Shown piece after piece: positions 1-8,719 of a stretch of DNA of 64,000 bases. Each line of letters begins with the position of its first letter. Position 1 is the first letter of the stretch. Source of the DNA: a virus; the IMG/VR virus record IMGVR_UViG_3300009508_000011, positions 124,001 to 188,000 of that record. The stretch is one strand, 5' to 3'. The notes beneath the pieces were generated by a model. That model saw nothing but the letters and a program-made list of their open reading frames with translations, ran no database searches and was not told where the DNA came from. The position numbers were made by a program, and so were the translations under genes.

Positions 1-1057
1 TTGATTTACCGGTAATGACCTGATGTCTTTGCTCATGTGGTAGTTTATTCAACTCATGTAAACGAGAGTTCTCGAACACTAGTCGTCTATCCCAGCCAGA
101 CTTACGGACATACATTCTAATGTGACAGTTACCATCGGCTATATGCTGACGTAGGTATTCAACTTGGTCAACAGATATGGAGTAAGTGGCTGACGCCAAC
201 ATTCTAACGTTTGCTGGTTGATTGCGGTGTAACAACACACCTTCGATGGAATTACCATCTGCATCCAATTTAACAATACGTATCTCAATATCGTCGTGGT
301 ACTTAATTACCTCGGATACACCTAGGTCAACTATGTACTTACGAACGTTGTCCATTGTTGAATAGTTATAGTGAAGTTCATCGATGGATATGTCATGTAT
401 CTCATCTAGAGAATCATCAACTCTAACCTCAATGGTGTCACCAACTAATATTTGAGACGGTGGTAACTTATCTACCAACTTACCGTTATGTAATAATTGT
501 GGACGTTTACCAATGACCTTAGCAGTGTACCATTTATTGTAAAGAACAAGTACTTCGGGTTCGTTTGTGTTTGTTCTACGAACACTCTCTACCCAGAAGT
601 CTAATTCAGTACTGGCTCTGCTAGAACCCCAGAAAGCATTAGCATAGTGATGGAACCAAATATCTTCCTCTACCATATTAACACGTGGGTTTTCACGAAT
701 GGCCAATAATACAGCTTTGTTATCAAGTTGTATAATAAAGCATTCACCTAAGGGTAATAGTACACCCTTACCGTTATAGATATTTATCGTACACTTACTT
801 GCAGTACTTAACCCATCCAATTTTTTCCATTGGTTGGTTACGCCATTAAGTCCGAATATCGACGGAGGGTAGTGTCCAATTTGGTAAACAATGTAGTTTT
901 CAGCCGTAGGGACTTTTAATTCATCCCAGCCGATTTTGATACGTTCATAAACCCCACGGACTTTACCGTATCTAACAGGCTTTATAATAGCCTGCTTGTC
1001 TTGTTCTGGGGTACACCATATATTTCTAATGGCATGTTGTTGTAAGAAGTCGGACAC
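1..1057 (-). CDS. Unknown protein, probably virion-associated (3' end cut by window edge)
   Basis: An open frame of about 352 codons reads off the left edge with no stop, so the C-terminus is missing. An ATG at 1063 lies directly against the AGGAGG ribosome site, with no spacer. The GTG two codons later (1057), at six bases' spacing, is the likelier start and gives a protein beginning MSDFLQQH. The sequence is rich in aromatic residues and beta-type segments and has no catalytic motif I recognise. It lies 15 bases downstream of the stop of the next minus-strand gene and is probably co-transcribed with it from the promoter near 2020. A structural role is inferred only from its position beside the sheath and tube genes. 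Confidence 0.75.
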   Translation of the reverse strand, partial: MSDFLQQHAIRNIWCTPEQDKQAIIKPVRYGKVRGVYERIKIGWDELKVPTAENYIVYQIGHYPPSIFGLNGVTNQWKKLDGLSTASKCTINIYNGKGVLLPLGECFIIQLDNKAVLLAIRENPRVNMVEEDIWFHHYANAFWGSSRASTELDFWVESVRRTNTNEPEVLVLYNKWYTAKVIGKRPQLLHNGKLVDKLPPSQILVGDTIEVRVDDSLDEIHDISIDELHYNYSTMDNVRKYIVDLGVSEVIKYHDDIEIRIVKLDADGNSIEGVLLHRNQPANVRMLASATYSISVDQVEYLRQHIADGNCHIRMYVRKSGWDRRLVFENSRLHELNKLPHEQRHQVITGKS

Positions 1058-1072
1058 GACCATCCTCCTATA

Positions 1073-1960
1073 TTAACGTAGAAGACTGAGTATTGCTCGT
1101 TGGAACTGCTGGGCTGAATCACCCTTTGCTGAGCGTTGCAGCAATTTACCTATACGTGAGTTTCTTAAAGCTCTTGAATCAACGGCGTGGTAAATGCAAG
1201 CAATCCATGTGGGTGGCATTTCAAGTGCAACACCCATTACTTCAGAACCGTGCTGGGTAAACCAACCGTTAGCAAGGATGCTGTAGATTAAACCACTATT
1301 CATCTTAGCTAGGCGTGGGTTGTCTAGGTGCTGTGCAATATACATAGCTAGTTCATCAACAGAACTAAAGCGTAGTTGCTCAGGGAACCATTCTAACAAA
1401 CGCTGCGCTGGCACACGAGTAGCACGAGAAACTATAGCTACGTTACGCTGCCACACTTTATCATTTACTTCGCTTTCAATACAGCCAAGGTAGAACATAC
1501 CAGCAACGATAGCTAATTTAGCTTGTGTTTCTGGGTCAACGCCTAAACGATGAGCGATACCTTCAGAGAACCACTTAGTGTAAATCTCTAACGGTAGGTC
1601 AGAAATACTAAGTAAGTTATCGCGGAAGTCGTCATCGTTATTCCAGCTTAGTTCCAAAGCGGCACGTAGAACACGGAAATCGTATTCGGCTTTATCTTTA
1701 ATTCGATAGTCACCATTACTACTAGTAACAGAGATTAAACCACGAACATCGATATAAGCTGTGTCTTCAAAAATAACTGTGTGTCCAAAAACTGGTACTT
1801 CACTGTTCTTATCAATGAGGGTCTTGATAAATCCAAGACCTTTAGATTCCGCATTTCTTAATTGCCCTTGGGCACCAGCTATGCGTAATTCCTTGACAAT
1901 TTTGTCGGTGGAATATGAACGAAGCACCAATGCTTCGTATGGGTTATTATAGGGATACAT
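1073..1960 (-). CDS. Unknown protein, 295 aa
   Basis: The frame extends upstream to 1996, but the start chosen is the ATG at 1960 (MYPYNNPYEAL), which has a GGAGCGGAGAG ribosome site just before it. The N-terminal third looks beta-rich. From about residue 120 the protein becomes mostly helical, with Trp and Leu. I see no enzyme motif and no membrane segment. A class I promoter-like site (AAAAAATAA and TATG at 2020-1994) lies immediately upstream on the same strand. The gene is divergent from the tail sheath gene and heads a two-gene unit with the partial gene on its left. Function unknown; a phage structural or assembly protein is possible. Confidence 0.7.
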   Translation of the reverse strand: MYPYNNPYEALVLRSYSTDKIVKELRIAGAQGQLRNAESKGLGFIKTLIDKNSEVPVFGHTVIFEDTAYIDVRGLISVTSSNGDYRIKDKAEYDFRVLRAALELSWNNDDDFRDNLLSISDLPLEIYTKWFSEGIAHRLGVDPETQAKLAIVAGMFYLGCIESEVNDKVWQRNVAIVSRATRVPAQRLLEWFPEQLRFSSVDELAMYIAQHLDNPRLAKMNSGLIYSILANGWFTQHGSEVMGVALEMPPTWIACIYHAVDSRALRNSRIGKLLQRSAKGDSAQQFQRAILSLLR

Positions 1961-1993
1961 TTTTCTCTCCGCTCCTATTATTAATAGTAGAGT

Positions 1994-2020
1994 CATAAGA
2001 ATGCGACCAAATTATTTTTT
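1994..2020 (-). promoter_or_regulatory. Class I promoter-like site for the gene starting at 1960
   Basis: On the minus strand AAAAAATAA (2020-2012) is followed after 14 bases by TATG (1997-1994). This is one base shorter and one base different from the AAAAAATAC-N15-TATRG pattern seen before other genes. The box lies 34 bases upstream of the start codon. Confidence 0.45.
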
Positions 2021-2122
2021 AACGGTAATAAAGGTACTATACTTATGACGGTCTATGGCAGCTAGCGGCAATAGGTCAGATTTACCCATTTCAATTTTTT
2101 TGCAAAAAAATGGAGTTCAATA

Positions 2123-4195
2123 ATGAATGTATTAAGTGGCGCGCCCACCGTACAGTTAGCAGGTATTCAAGACCTGTCTATCCGTATACCTTTGCCTGAG
2201 GGTGAAGCTTTGCCAATGCATTTGCCTTTCTGTGTTCTGAACACGCAACGTGGTCCTGAGACTACGCAGCTTGTTGCTGGCTCAGATGCAACGCGAATGT
2301 ATGGTGCAAATTCGTTCGATGAAACTAAAGAGTTCACTAATCACGCAACAATGATGTTTAACACTATCAATGCTCGTGGTAACGTACAAATGGTTCGTCG
2401 TTTTATTTCCGACAGTCACGAAAAAGCAAGACTACGTCTTTCTTTAGAAATCAGTGAAGGCGAAGTTCCTGTTTGGGAACGTGATGCCACTGGTGAGTTA
2501 CTGTACGGCACTGATGGTCAACCAATTCAAAGAGAGATTGATGCTACTCCAGTAACTACTTCTGGGTACAATGCTCGTTGGGTTGTAACACCGATTGACA
2601 ACAGCGAAGACTCTACTGCACCATTTGGTGACGGTAAGAAAGTCGTTGGTAGTTTTGGTGGCGAATCTACTATCTATCCTTGGATGGATTTTGAAGTTTC
2701 ACATCATGGTAACTACGGTAACAATGTTGGTTTAGCATTAAGCTGTCCTACTACTGAAACGCTTGGCGGTCCAGTTAAAGAAGACATTGTTGAAGACAAC
2801 CAAGCGATGATGTATCGTTTACAGTTTGTTGAACGTCCTGACCAACAGTCTAGCCCTAACATCACCCAAACGTTAATGGGTGGTCAGTACACTGAGTTTT
2901 CTTTCAAGAAAGGCGCAGTGGACAAGAGCACAGACCGTAACCTACATATTGACAAGGTATTGCCAAAAGCTTACCGTGATGTTGATAGTAAAGGCTTTGC
3001 TCCTATCTTTGGTCCAATGGATAACTACCACGTTTACGAAAGTAATATGTTGGAAGCTTTAACATTGTTAGCTAATAAAGAAAGCAATGACCCTGAGTAC
3101 TTAGGTCTACCAATTGAGCCACACTTGTTTAATCCAGTTGGCGGTGTAGATGTAAGCGGTATTCGTTATATCACCTTCAACCTACAAGGTCCTGAAGCTG
3201 GTGGCGTATTACTTGGTGAAGGTATCTATCATTACGCTAATGGCGGTTCTGATGGTGACCAATCACCTGAAGCATTCGATGCTTTCGTTAAGAACGTATT
3301 CGATACTTTTGAATTCAACAATGTTGATGAGTTCATGGATTCTGCTGAATTCCCATTCAGTGTGTTCTACGATTCTGGTTTCTCTATAGAAACTAAGAAA
3401 TCAATGTTGGCTCCGATTGGTCTTCGTAAAGATGTGTACACTGTACTATCTACACAAGATGCTAACAAGCCACAAAACACTGCTGATGAAGAACTATCAA
3501 TTGCGATTGCTCTACGTGCTCGTGCTCGTTTGTATCCTGAATCAACTCACTATGGTACTTCTACATGTCGTGCTATTATCGTTGGTCATTCAGGTAAGTT
3601 GCTTAACAGTAACTACGATGGTTTACTTCCATTAACTATCGACTTTGCAAACAAGTGTGCTGGTTACATGGGTGCATCACACGGTTCAATGAAAGAAGCT
3701 GAGTCTATCGACACTGCTCCGTTGAACAACGTAACGATGTTCCGTGATATCAACTGCGTGTACAAGTCTCCACGTGTACGTCAGAAAGACTGGGCTGCTG
3801 GCTTAGTTTGGGTACAACGTAAAGACCGTCATGACTTCTTCTACCCTGCTTATCAAACTGTTTACGATAACGATACTTCTGTATTGAACTCGGCAATAAA
3901 CATGATGATTGCTGTGGAACTTGAAAAGGTTTGTGAGCGTACTTGGCGTAACCTTACTGGTGACACTAAGTTAAGTGACGCACAGTTCTTCGAGAAGTCT
4001 GATAAGATGATTGCAGATTACACATCTGGCCGTTTCGATGGTCGTGTAACAATTATCCCTGAGACTTATAAAACTGAAGCCGATAAGCTTCGTGGTTACA
4101 GCTGGTCTTGTAAGCTACACATGTATGCTAACAACATGCGTACTGTTGGTACTTACACAGTTACTGCTAACCGCGCTGAAGACTTACAAGCCTAA
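2123..4195 (+). CDS. Tail sheath protein
   Basis: This 690-residue protein forms the contractile outer layer of the myovirus tail. The N-terminal region (Met to about residue 110: LAGIQDLSIRIPLPEG, then LPFCVLNTQRGP) and the C-terminal core fit the sheath family. The C-terminal core has a conserved stretch around residues 545-580 (VYKSPRVRQKDWAAGLVWV) and a final FDGRVTIIPETYKT segment. The length is close to the roughly 700 residues usual in phiKZ-group sheaths, which carry a large variable middle insertion. The start has a GGAG site nine bases upstream. The tail tube gene follows after 15 bases, the standard sheath-tube order, so both are made from one late transcript in similar amounts. 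Confidence is high from size, motifs and synteny. Confidence 0.9.
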   Translation: MNVLSGAPTVQLAGIQDLSIRIPLPEGEALPMHLPFCVLNTQRGPETTQLVAGSDATRMYGANSFDETKEFTNHATMMFNTINARGNVQMVRRFISDSHEKARLRLSLEISEGEVPVWERDATGELLYGTDGQPIQREIDATPVTTSGYNARWVVTPIDNSEDSTAPFGDGKKVVGSFGGESTIYPWMDFEVSHHGNYGNNVGLALSCPTTETLGGPVKEDIVEDNQAMMYRLQFVERPDQQSSPNITQTLMGGQYTEFSFKKGAVDKSTDRNLHIDKVLPKAYRDVDSKGFAPIFGPMDNYHVYESNMLEALTLLANKESNDPEYLGLPIEPHLFNPVGGVDVSGIRYITFNLQGPEAGGVLLGEGIYHYANGGSDGDQSPEAFDAFVKNVFDTFEFNNVDEFMDSAEFPFSVFYDSGFSIETKKSMLAPIGLRKDVYTVLSTQDANKPQNTADEELSIAIALRARARLYPESTHYGTSTCRAIIVGHSGKLLNSNYDGLLPLTIDFANKCAGYMGASHGSMKEAESIDTAPLNNVTMFRDINCVYKSPRVRQKDWAAGLVWVQRKDRHDFFYPAYQTVYDNDTSVLNSAINMMIAVELEKVCERTWRNLTGDTKLSDAQFFEKSDKMIADYTSGRFDGRVTIIPETYKTEADKLRGYSWSCKLHMYANNMRTVGTYTVTANRAEDLQA

Positions 4196-4210
4196 GGGAG
4201 GTAAAAGCAA

Positions 4211-5089
4211 ATGACACGTTTAGCAAATAAAACTTTGGTTAAAAAGCCAAACGACGGAAATGCTCTCTTCGGTGGAGCTACGGAAGGTGCGGTTGCGGAC
4301 CTACGTTATAGTGGTCAGCATGGTTTTGCCACTAACCCTAAATCTCTAGTTAGTAATGCTAACTACGTTAAGCGTAACGTTATTGCTGTTTTGTTGGAAT
4401 CTCCAACTGGCTTTAATGACTTACCAAACTCAGAGTTACTTCACGGTACTTTGAAAGCTTTGGTTGAACGTCACGCTAAGCAGATTACCGGTCTTACTTC
4501 TACTCTTACGGTAGAATACGTTGCACAGACTGTTGGCGGTGCTGGTGAAGAGCAGGAAGACGTTTCTAACGTTACCCGTGCTCGTTCTAACCCATCGTTC
4601 GTATGGCCTGAGAAAGAAGGTATGCCAGTTCAGAAGTTCGTTGACTACTGGATTCTAAATCTTCTCGGTGACCCTGAGACTAAGGTACCTCGCGTAGTTC
4701 AGTTCACTGATGGCGACATCACTGACTTGTTACCTGACTATCGTGGAATGACTGTGTTATTCTTCGAACCAGATTCTACACACACTAAAGTTGAAAAGGC
4801 GTGGTTGACCACTGCCATGATGCCTCGTGTTGGTGGTACTGTTGAAGGTTCTCGTGACCTTTCAGCTGCTGGTGAAGGTTTGGAACACTCAATTGAGTTC
4901 ACTGGTGTGACTCAAGTAGGTGAAGGCGTTAAGCAAGTTGCTCAGAAGTTCTTGGACGAGATGGGTTTAACTTCGGTTAACACTAACTTACGACCTGCCA
5001 TTGTTGAGCAAGTTTCAGCTGACGTTGAAGCTTCAGAGCAAGGTAATGCGCAGATGATTGACGAAGCAGCTAAAGAATACGTTGAATAG
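4211..5089 (+). CDS. Tail tube protein
   Basis: This 292-residue protein directly follows the sheath gene and has a strong GGGAGG site. It is predicted to form the inner tail tube through which DNA passes. The sequence is beta-rich in the middle (VRYSG-like N-terminus, LTSTLTVEYVAQ about 95-107, GMTVLFFEPDST about 180-190, HSIEFTGVTQVG about 230-242), typical of tube folds. A helical, acidic Ala/Glu tail covers the last 45 residues. No catalytic motif is present. Identification rests mainly on position, size and fold-type composition; direct sequence motifs for tube proteins are weak. The alternative is another small tail structural protein. Confidence 0.75.
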   Translation: MTRLANKTLVKKPNDGNALFGGATEGAVADLRYSGQHGFATNPKSLVSNANYVKRNVIAVLLESPTGFNDLPNSELLHGTLKALVERHAKQITGLTSTLTVEYVAQTVGGAGEEQEDVSNVTRARSNPSFVWPEKEGMPVQKFVDYWILNLLGDPETKVPRVVQFTDGDITDLLPDYRGMTVLFFEPDSTHTKVEKAWLTTAMMPRVGGTVEGSRDLSAAGEGLEHSIEFTGVTQVGEGVKQVAQKFLDEMGLTSVNTNLRPAIVEQVSADVEASEQGNAQMIDEAAKEYVE

Positions 5090-5112
5090 CTGATTGATTT
5101 AATCACATCTCT

Positions 5113-5132
5113 GGGAGTCCTTAGGGACTCCT
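5113..5132 (+). terminator. Hairpin after the tail tube gene
   Basis: Stem GGAGTCC (5114-5120), loop TTAG, stem GGACTCC (5125-5131). It lies 24 bases after the tube gene stop. There is no long T run directly after it, so it may work with the A/T-rich hairpin just downstream. Confidence 0.55.
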
Positions 5133-5148
5133 AGTTATGCCGCATGGA

Positions 5149-5176
5149 CAAAAAAATAAAGGGAGCCGAAGCTCCC
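5149..5176 (-). terminator. Rho-independent terminator, TTCG loop
   Basis: Read on the minus strand: GGGAGC-TTCG-GCTCCC followed by TTTATTTTTTT. It lies directly after the stop of the gene ending at 5181. The tetraloop and T tract make this a strong call. Confidence 0.85.
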
Positions 5177-5180
5177 GATG

Positions 5181-5927
5181 TTAGATTGTACTACTGAGTG
5201 GGTCAATGATAGTCCCTTTCTCTTTGTGTAGATTATTACTGAACTTAAAGTCAGTTGCCTTGTAGGACATAAATGGTTCTTCTACCAGATTTACCCATCC
5301 GGATGTACACTCTTGAGCTATGGTGTATTCCTCACCCACTTTCAAGTATCCATCACTTCTGATACAAATAGCCTTTCGTAGTAGAGGGCCGTCTATAGTC
5401 GTCCCTATCGGTACAAAGATACATTCGATAAATGGGTTATCTAATCTCTCTAAGTTCAATAGAGGATGTCCTATGGACTCTAGGAACGCATTTATCTCCA
5501 CATAGACTTTATGTTTACTATCTAACAGGGCTTTATATACACCCTCGTCGAGTTCTGCCTGTACGTAGAATACATCAAGTATGGCTCTGGCATCATTTGA
5601 CTTTAATAATTCACGATACTTATTAAAGGTTCTTACATCGCGATATGATAACCAGATAGCCATGTCTATAAACGTATCGTATTCGTTAGGGACACTACTA
5701 AAGCTCTTATGTAACTTTTCGGTCAGTAGAATGGTAGCCCTGGTAGTGACCGAGTTACTATAGTCGTAGTAGGTGAACTTCTCCATCGCCATACGCCAAT
5801 ATTTCTTCCAACCTGACTCATTACGCACTAAACGATTAAGTACCGCTACAGTGGCATACAGAGAGAATATTATACTACCCTGTAACATGTGTAACCAGCA
5901 CCATATGTGTGTCTTTAAATAATTCAT
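5181..5927 (-). CDS. Unknown protein with N-terminal hydrophobic segment, 248 aa
   Basis: Two adjacent ATG codons lie at 5930 and 5927. The second has better spacing (five bases) from the GGAG site. Residues about 5-30 (THIWCWLHMLQGSIIFSLYATVAVL) form a hydrophobic segment that could anchor the protein in a membrane. The rest is soluble and mixed helix/strand, with several Cys and Tyr residues. No domain is recognised. The ribosome site directly follows the T tract of the preceding gene's terminator, so transcription must come from read-through or an unseen promoter. It ends in a clear TTCG-loop terminator. Confidence 0.7.
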   Translation of the reverse strand: MNYLKTHIWCWLHMLQGSIIFSLYATVAVLNRLVRNESGWKKYWRMAMEKFTYYDYSNSVTTRATILLTEKLHKSFSSVPNEYDTFIDMAIWLSYRDVRTFNKYRELLKSNDARAILDVFYVQAELDEGVYKALLDSKHKVYVEINAFLESIGHPLLNLERLDNPFIECIFVPIGTTIDGPLLRKAICIRSDGYLKVGEEYTIAQECTSGWVNLVEEPFMSYKATDFKFSNNLHKEKGTIIDPLSSTI

Positions 5928-5936
5928 CATTACTCC

Positions 5937-5964
5937 AAAAAAAATAAGTGGGGGATTCCCCACT
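5937..5964 (-). terminator. Rho-independent terminator
   Basis: On the minus strand AGTGGGG-AATC-CCCCACT is followed by TATTTTTTTT. It closes the acidic-protein gene ending at 5976 and abuts the ribosome site of the next gene. Confidence 0.85.
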
Positions 5965-5975
5965 GTATTCTATAC

Positions 5976-6473
5976 TTAATCTTCGTCGCCTTCGTTATCG
6001 TTGTCTAACGAATCGAATGCTTCTGTTTCATCAGCTTCCGACTCTTCATCGATAATGTAAAACTTAACGGAGATGTTGTACAGTCCCATATCTTTAATCA
6101 GACCAAAGGAATGTGAATGCGGTGGCTGCTTAGCTACTTCTACTCCGTGTACATCCGTAGGTTGGATATTCACTAAGAGTACGTTATCACCATAAGCAAT
6201 TTTGACATCACCATTGTTGAACTTGGTCTTCCACGTCTTCTCGTCGAAGTCTATTACGGCTTCAACCATTTCATCGTAGAGTTCTGGTAAATCATCACCA
6301 TGTACCAAATCAAGCCACATGTCCTCAACTGACTCTGGACACGCTTCTGTAACAAAACTATATACGCCAGCTGGTACTGGCACGATAGCATCTTTGTTAT
6401 TATCAAAATCTTCACCCTTATAAAAGCTAAGTATAAAGGCGGTGTTAATACTTTGTTGTTCTTCGTCCGACAT
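5976..6473 (-). CDS. Acidic unknown protein, 165 aa
   Basis: The start has an AAAGGA site and ATG. The protein is strongly acidic throughout, with a C-terminal tail of about 25 residues that is almost all Asp/Glu (EESEADETEAFDSLDNDNEGDED). The middle has short beta segments (VKIAYGDNVLLVNIQPTD). Acidic phage proteins of this type can be DNA mimics or inhibitors of host DNA-binding proteins, but nothing here proves that. It has its own terminator downstream and a terminator upstream, so it may be a single-gene unit. Confidence 0.65.
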   Translation of the reverse strand: MSDEEQQSINTAFILSFYKGEDFDNNKDAIVPVPAGVYSFVTEACPESVEDMWLDLVHGDDLPELYDEMVEAVIDFDEKTWKTKFNNGDVKIAYGDNVLLVNIQPTDVHGVEVAKQPPHSHSFGLIKDMGLYNISVKFYIIDEESEADETEAFDSLDNDNEGDED

Positions 6474-6502
6474 AACGTGTTCCTTTTAATTGTACGTTAT
6501 TG

Positions 6503-6532
6503 AAAAAAATAAAGGAGGACCGAAGTCCTCCC
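6503..6532 (-). terminator. Rho-independent terminator
   Basis: On the minus strand GGAGGAC-TTCG-GTCCTCC is followed by TTTATTTTTTT, after the gene ending at 6555. Confidence 0.85.
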
Positions 6533-6554
6533 CTACTCTTGCAGGTAATAAACC

Positions 6555-7025
6555 TTACTTAGCCATACCGGCGAAGTGAGACTTAACTTTAGCTAGTGCG
6601 CCAGATGGAGCACAGCTTTGAGTTTTGTGCTTAACAACTAAATAGTTTTGACGGGTTTCTTTAGTTGCAGGTGCACCATTACGGCCAGGGATTGTTACTT
6701 CGCGAGCACGGTCCATTGAGGCAGCCATTTTGTCACCGAAGAACTTAACCGCAGATGATGCAGCTTTAACGTCTTTACTTTCGCCGAAGATGTCTTGAGC
6801 CATTTCACCAGTTGCATAACCAAGAGCGGCTAACGTAACCTTTTCTTCGTCTTTAAAGCCTTTAGCCATTTTGGCAGTCATGCCTTCAGGAAGATTTGCT
6901 TCAAATACAGATTGTATTGCTTTTTGGTCTACGTTGATGATGCCTTCACCAGCATGGGTCATGTGCTTACGGAATTCTTCTGCGCGGGCTACTACGTTTG
7001 CTGGTACTTGATTTTCATTTGACAT
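6555..7025 (-). CDS. Unknown helical protein, 156 aa
   Basis: The start is supported by AAAAGGAC seven bases upstream. The protein is predicted to be largely helical (VVARAEEFRKHMTHAGEGI, AALGYATGEMAQDIFG, AASSAVKFFGDKMAASMDRA). It ends in a basic segment with KHKTQSC and KVKSHFAGMAK. I see no catalytic motif. It is a single-gene unit: two promoter-like sites lie in the 164-bp upstream gap (a class I site at 7182-7154 and a class II site at 7125-7099) and a strong terminator follows. Two promoters and a private terminator suggest high or temporally distinct expression, as for an abundant virion or DNA-associated protein. That is inference. Confidence 0.7.
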   Translation of the reverse strand: MSNENQVPANVVARAEEFRKHMTHAGEGIINVDQKAIQSVFEANLPEGMTAKMAKGFKDEEKVTLAALGYATGEMAQDIFGESKDVKAASSAVKFFGDKMAASMDRAREVTIPGRNGAPATKETRQNYLVVKHKTQSCAPSGALAKVKSHFAGMAK

Positions 7026-7098
7026 AATGCTGTCCTTTTATTTCTCATTGATTAAAGATTATTAATATACATTCGAATGTATAGAGTAAGTTCTCTAT

Positions 7099-7125
7099 GC
7101 ACTAGGATGATATGTGCGTGAAATT
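7099..7125 (-). promoter_or_regulatory. Class II promoter-like motif, copy 1
   Basis: Read on the + strand: CACTAGGATGATATGTGCG then TGAAA. It shares at least 18 of 24 positions, without gaps, with copies at 30910-30933 and 50953-50976. All three lie 35-80 bases upstream of a minus-strand start codon (here 7025). Confidence 0.5.
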
Positions 7126-7153
7126 ATCTTAACTCCACTTATAGCCTAGTGTA

Positions 7154-7182
7154 CATATAAGAGTTTGTGTGTGTATTTTTTT
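7154..7182 (-). promoter_or_regulatory. Class I promoter-like site for the gene starting at 7025
   Basis: On the minus strand AAAAAAATAC (7182-7173) is followed by exactly 15 bases and then TATG (7157-7154). It lies about 130 bases upstream of the start codon. Confidence 0.6.
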
Positions 7183-7189
7183 ACCTGCT

Positions 7190-7576
7190 TTAATTTGCAG
7201 CTTCTGCTTGAGATGTCCATGTATTCATAAACTCTCTATCATAGTCACCATTGCCTGCATGGTCAGTTACGAACTGAGCACAGCGTTTATTTGCAATGTC
7301 ACCTAATCCAAGTTCTTCTCCAGTTTTCATATTGTACTTGTCAAACAGTAAACCAAATAGAACCTTATCTTCTTCTGTAACAACTACGTCAGTACGGAAC
7401 TTCAGATAGTTGTTAGTCCAAGATTCAAAAGACTTATCCACGCTAGGAATACGTCCACTATAGGATACTATCCAACAAACCATAGAAAAGTCTTTCTGTA
7501 CCGTACCACTTGGTTGCGTACGTGTTACTTTACTGTACCAATCCTTAAAGGCTGGTAGATGATGTATCTCAGTCAT
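7190..7576 (-). CDS. Unknown protein, 128 aa
   Basis: The start ATG overlaps the stop of the DUF488-like gene by four bases (ATGA) and has a GGGGGAG site, so the two genes are translationally coupled. The protein is mixed, with many Trp and aromatic residues (FKDWYSKVTRTQPSG, VCWIVSYSGRIPS, FESWTNNYLKF) and a helical C-terminal half. No known domain is recognised. The coupling suggests it works with, or in the same process as, the upstream DUF488-like protein. Confidence 0.65.
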   Translation of the reverse strand: MTEIHHLPAFKDWYSKVTRTQPSGTVQKDFSMVCWIVSYSGRIPSVDKSFESWTNNYLKFRTDVVVTEEDKVLFGLLFDKYNMKTGEELGLGDIANKRCAQFVTDHAGNGDYDREFMNTWTSQAEAAN

Positions 7577-7932
7577 AACTCCCCCATGTATTCAAATGGT
7601 ATCCCTAGAGACTCACAGACTCTTTGGAATATATCTTTTAAAATAAACCTATGGCAGAAATTGCCAGAGGGACAATAACAACCAATGGCTATGGTTTCTT
7701 TAGAGAGTAGGTTAACCCACTCTTCTTTGTTGTTAGAATAACTATCGCGCATCAACTCGTAAAACCGTTCAGTGTATTCATCTTCGGTTATTAGCTTTGA
7801 TTGATACTTAGCCAATAGAGGCCATGTCGGTGCGAAGATTTTATTACCACTTTTAACTGTAATGTCTTCAAAGTGTATATCTAACTTTTTAGCCACCCGC
7901 CAACTTTGTACCCGTATTGTGTATAGTTTCAT
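7573..7932 (-). CDS. DUF488-like protein
   Basis: The start is the ATG at 7932 (MKLYTIRVQSWR), four bases after AGGAGG; the frame upstream lacks a ribosome site. The protein has 119 residues. The signature is near residues 82-98: IAIGCYCPSGNFCHRFILKDIF. This matches the C-terminal Cys-Tyr-Cys...Cys-His-Arg motif of the DUF488 family, small proteins found in bacteria and phages whose biochemical role is not settled. The two or three Cys plus His could bind metal or form a disulfide. It is coupled to the following unknown gene. DUF488 membership is moderately sure from the motif; function is not assigned. Confidence 0.65.
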   Translation of the reverse strand: MKLYTIRVQSWRVAKKLDIHFEDITVKSGNKIFAPTWPLLAKYQSKLITEDEYTERFYELMRDSYSNNKEEWVNLLSKETIAIGCYCPSGNFCHRFILKDIFQRVCESLGIPFEYMGEL

Positions 7933-8001
7933 AAAACCTCCTAACACGTCATAAGAGAGACACCGTATAGATGCCTCTCTAATATAGTACGCAGTGAAGC
8001 A

Positions 8002-8715
8002 TCAAACCTTACCTATATAGAAAGCTCTAGTCGTATCGTACGCTAGGGCAATCCATCCAACATTTTCTCTGTATATCACGTTACCTAAAACTAAACCATC
8101 CTGCATAGACTCATTTACCATGGAAAGTAATCCATTAAAGAACTCTTCAGCTTCTCTATCCTTAAGTAGTATACCATCTTGTTCCCTAGATTTGTCATAT
8201 AACTCATCATCGGAATCTCCTTGGTAATACCTATCAGGGTTTTGTAGTAAAGGTTCATTATGGTAAATGCGACTAACTATCATATTGCGGTCAAAACAAT
8301 CAGATACTTTTGATGTAGGTAAATCATATCTAGTTCCGACACGGTCAGTGTATGGGAATCTAAAAATAATTTCTTGCTTCAAAGTCCAGAATTTATCTTC
8401 AGTCATTGCGATAGCTGCATGTTTAGTTATGTTAGGGTAATCGTGTTCACGTAATGCGAATCCAGAACCTGCGTCTAGGTCTTCCATAGATATTAAAGTA
8501 CTGAGAGGTGGGTTCTCACCACCATTGGGAAACTTCTGAGGTACTGTCAGTTGTTTATAGTTCTCAATTAATATCTGCGTAATTCCATCAAACTCATTAT
8601 CGGTTAGGAAACTGTCTAAGTCAGGACGTAGGTAATATAGGTAAGATGCCATTAGCCAGATACGTGCTGCATGGTTTACGTTATCTGACGATACTGTAAA
8701 TCCATCGTGTATCAT
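8002..8715 (-). CDS. Unknown protein, 237 aa
   Basis: The ATG lies four bases after the stop of the upstream gene, with an AGGG site overlapping that stop, so it forms an operon with the gene at 8720-9298. The protein has helical N-terminal segments (NHAARIWLMASYLYYLRPDL), an acidic stretch near residues 155-170 (YQGDSDDELYDKSREQDG) and a beta-rich C-terminus (ENVGWIALAYDTTRAFYIG). No enzyme motif was found. Function unknown. Confidence 0.7.
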   Translation of the reverse strand: MIHDGFTVSSDNVNHAARIWLMASYLYYLRPDLDSFLTDNEFDGITQILIENYKQLTVPQKFPNGGENPPLSTLISMEDLDAGSGFALREHDYPNITKHAAIAMTEDKFWTLKQEIIFRFPYTDRVGTRYDLPTSKVSDCFDRNMIVSRIYHNEPLLQNPDRYYQGDSDDELYDKSREQDGILLKDREAEEFFNGLLSMVNESMQDGLVLGNVIYRENVGWIALAYDTTRAFYIGKV

Positions 8716-8719
8716 AATG

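Noticed and set aside
2036-2060. + strand TATG boxes (e.g. CTTATGACGG) as a class I promoter for the sheath gene
   Set aside because: There is no AAAAAATAC box at the right distance; a different promoter may serve the sheath, but I cannot define it.
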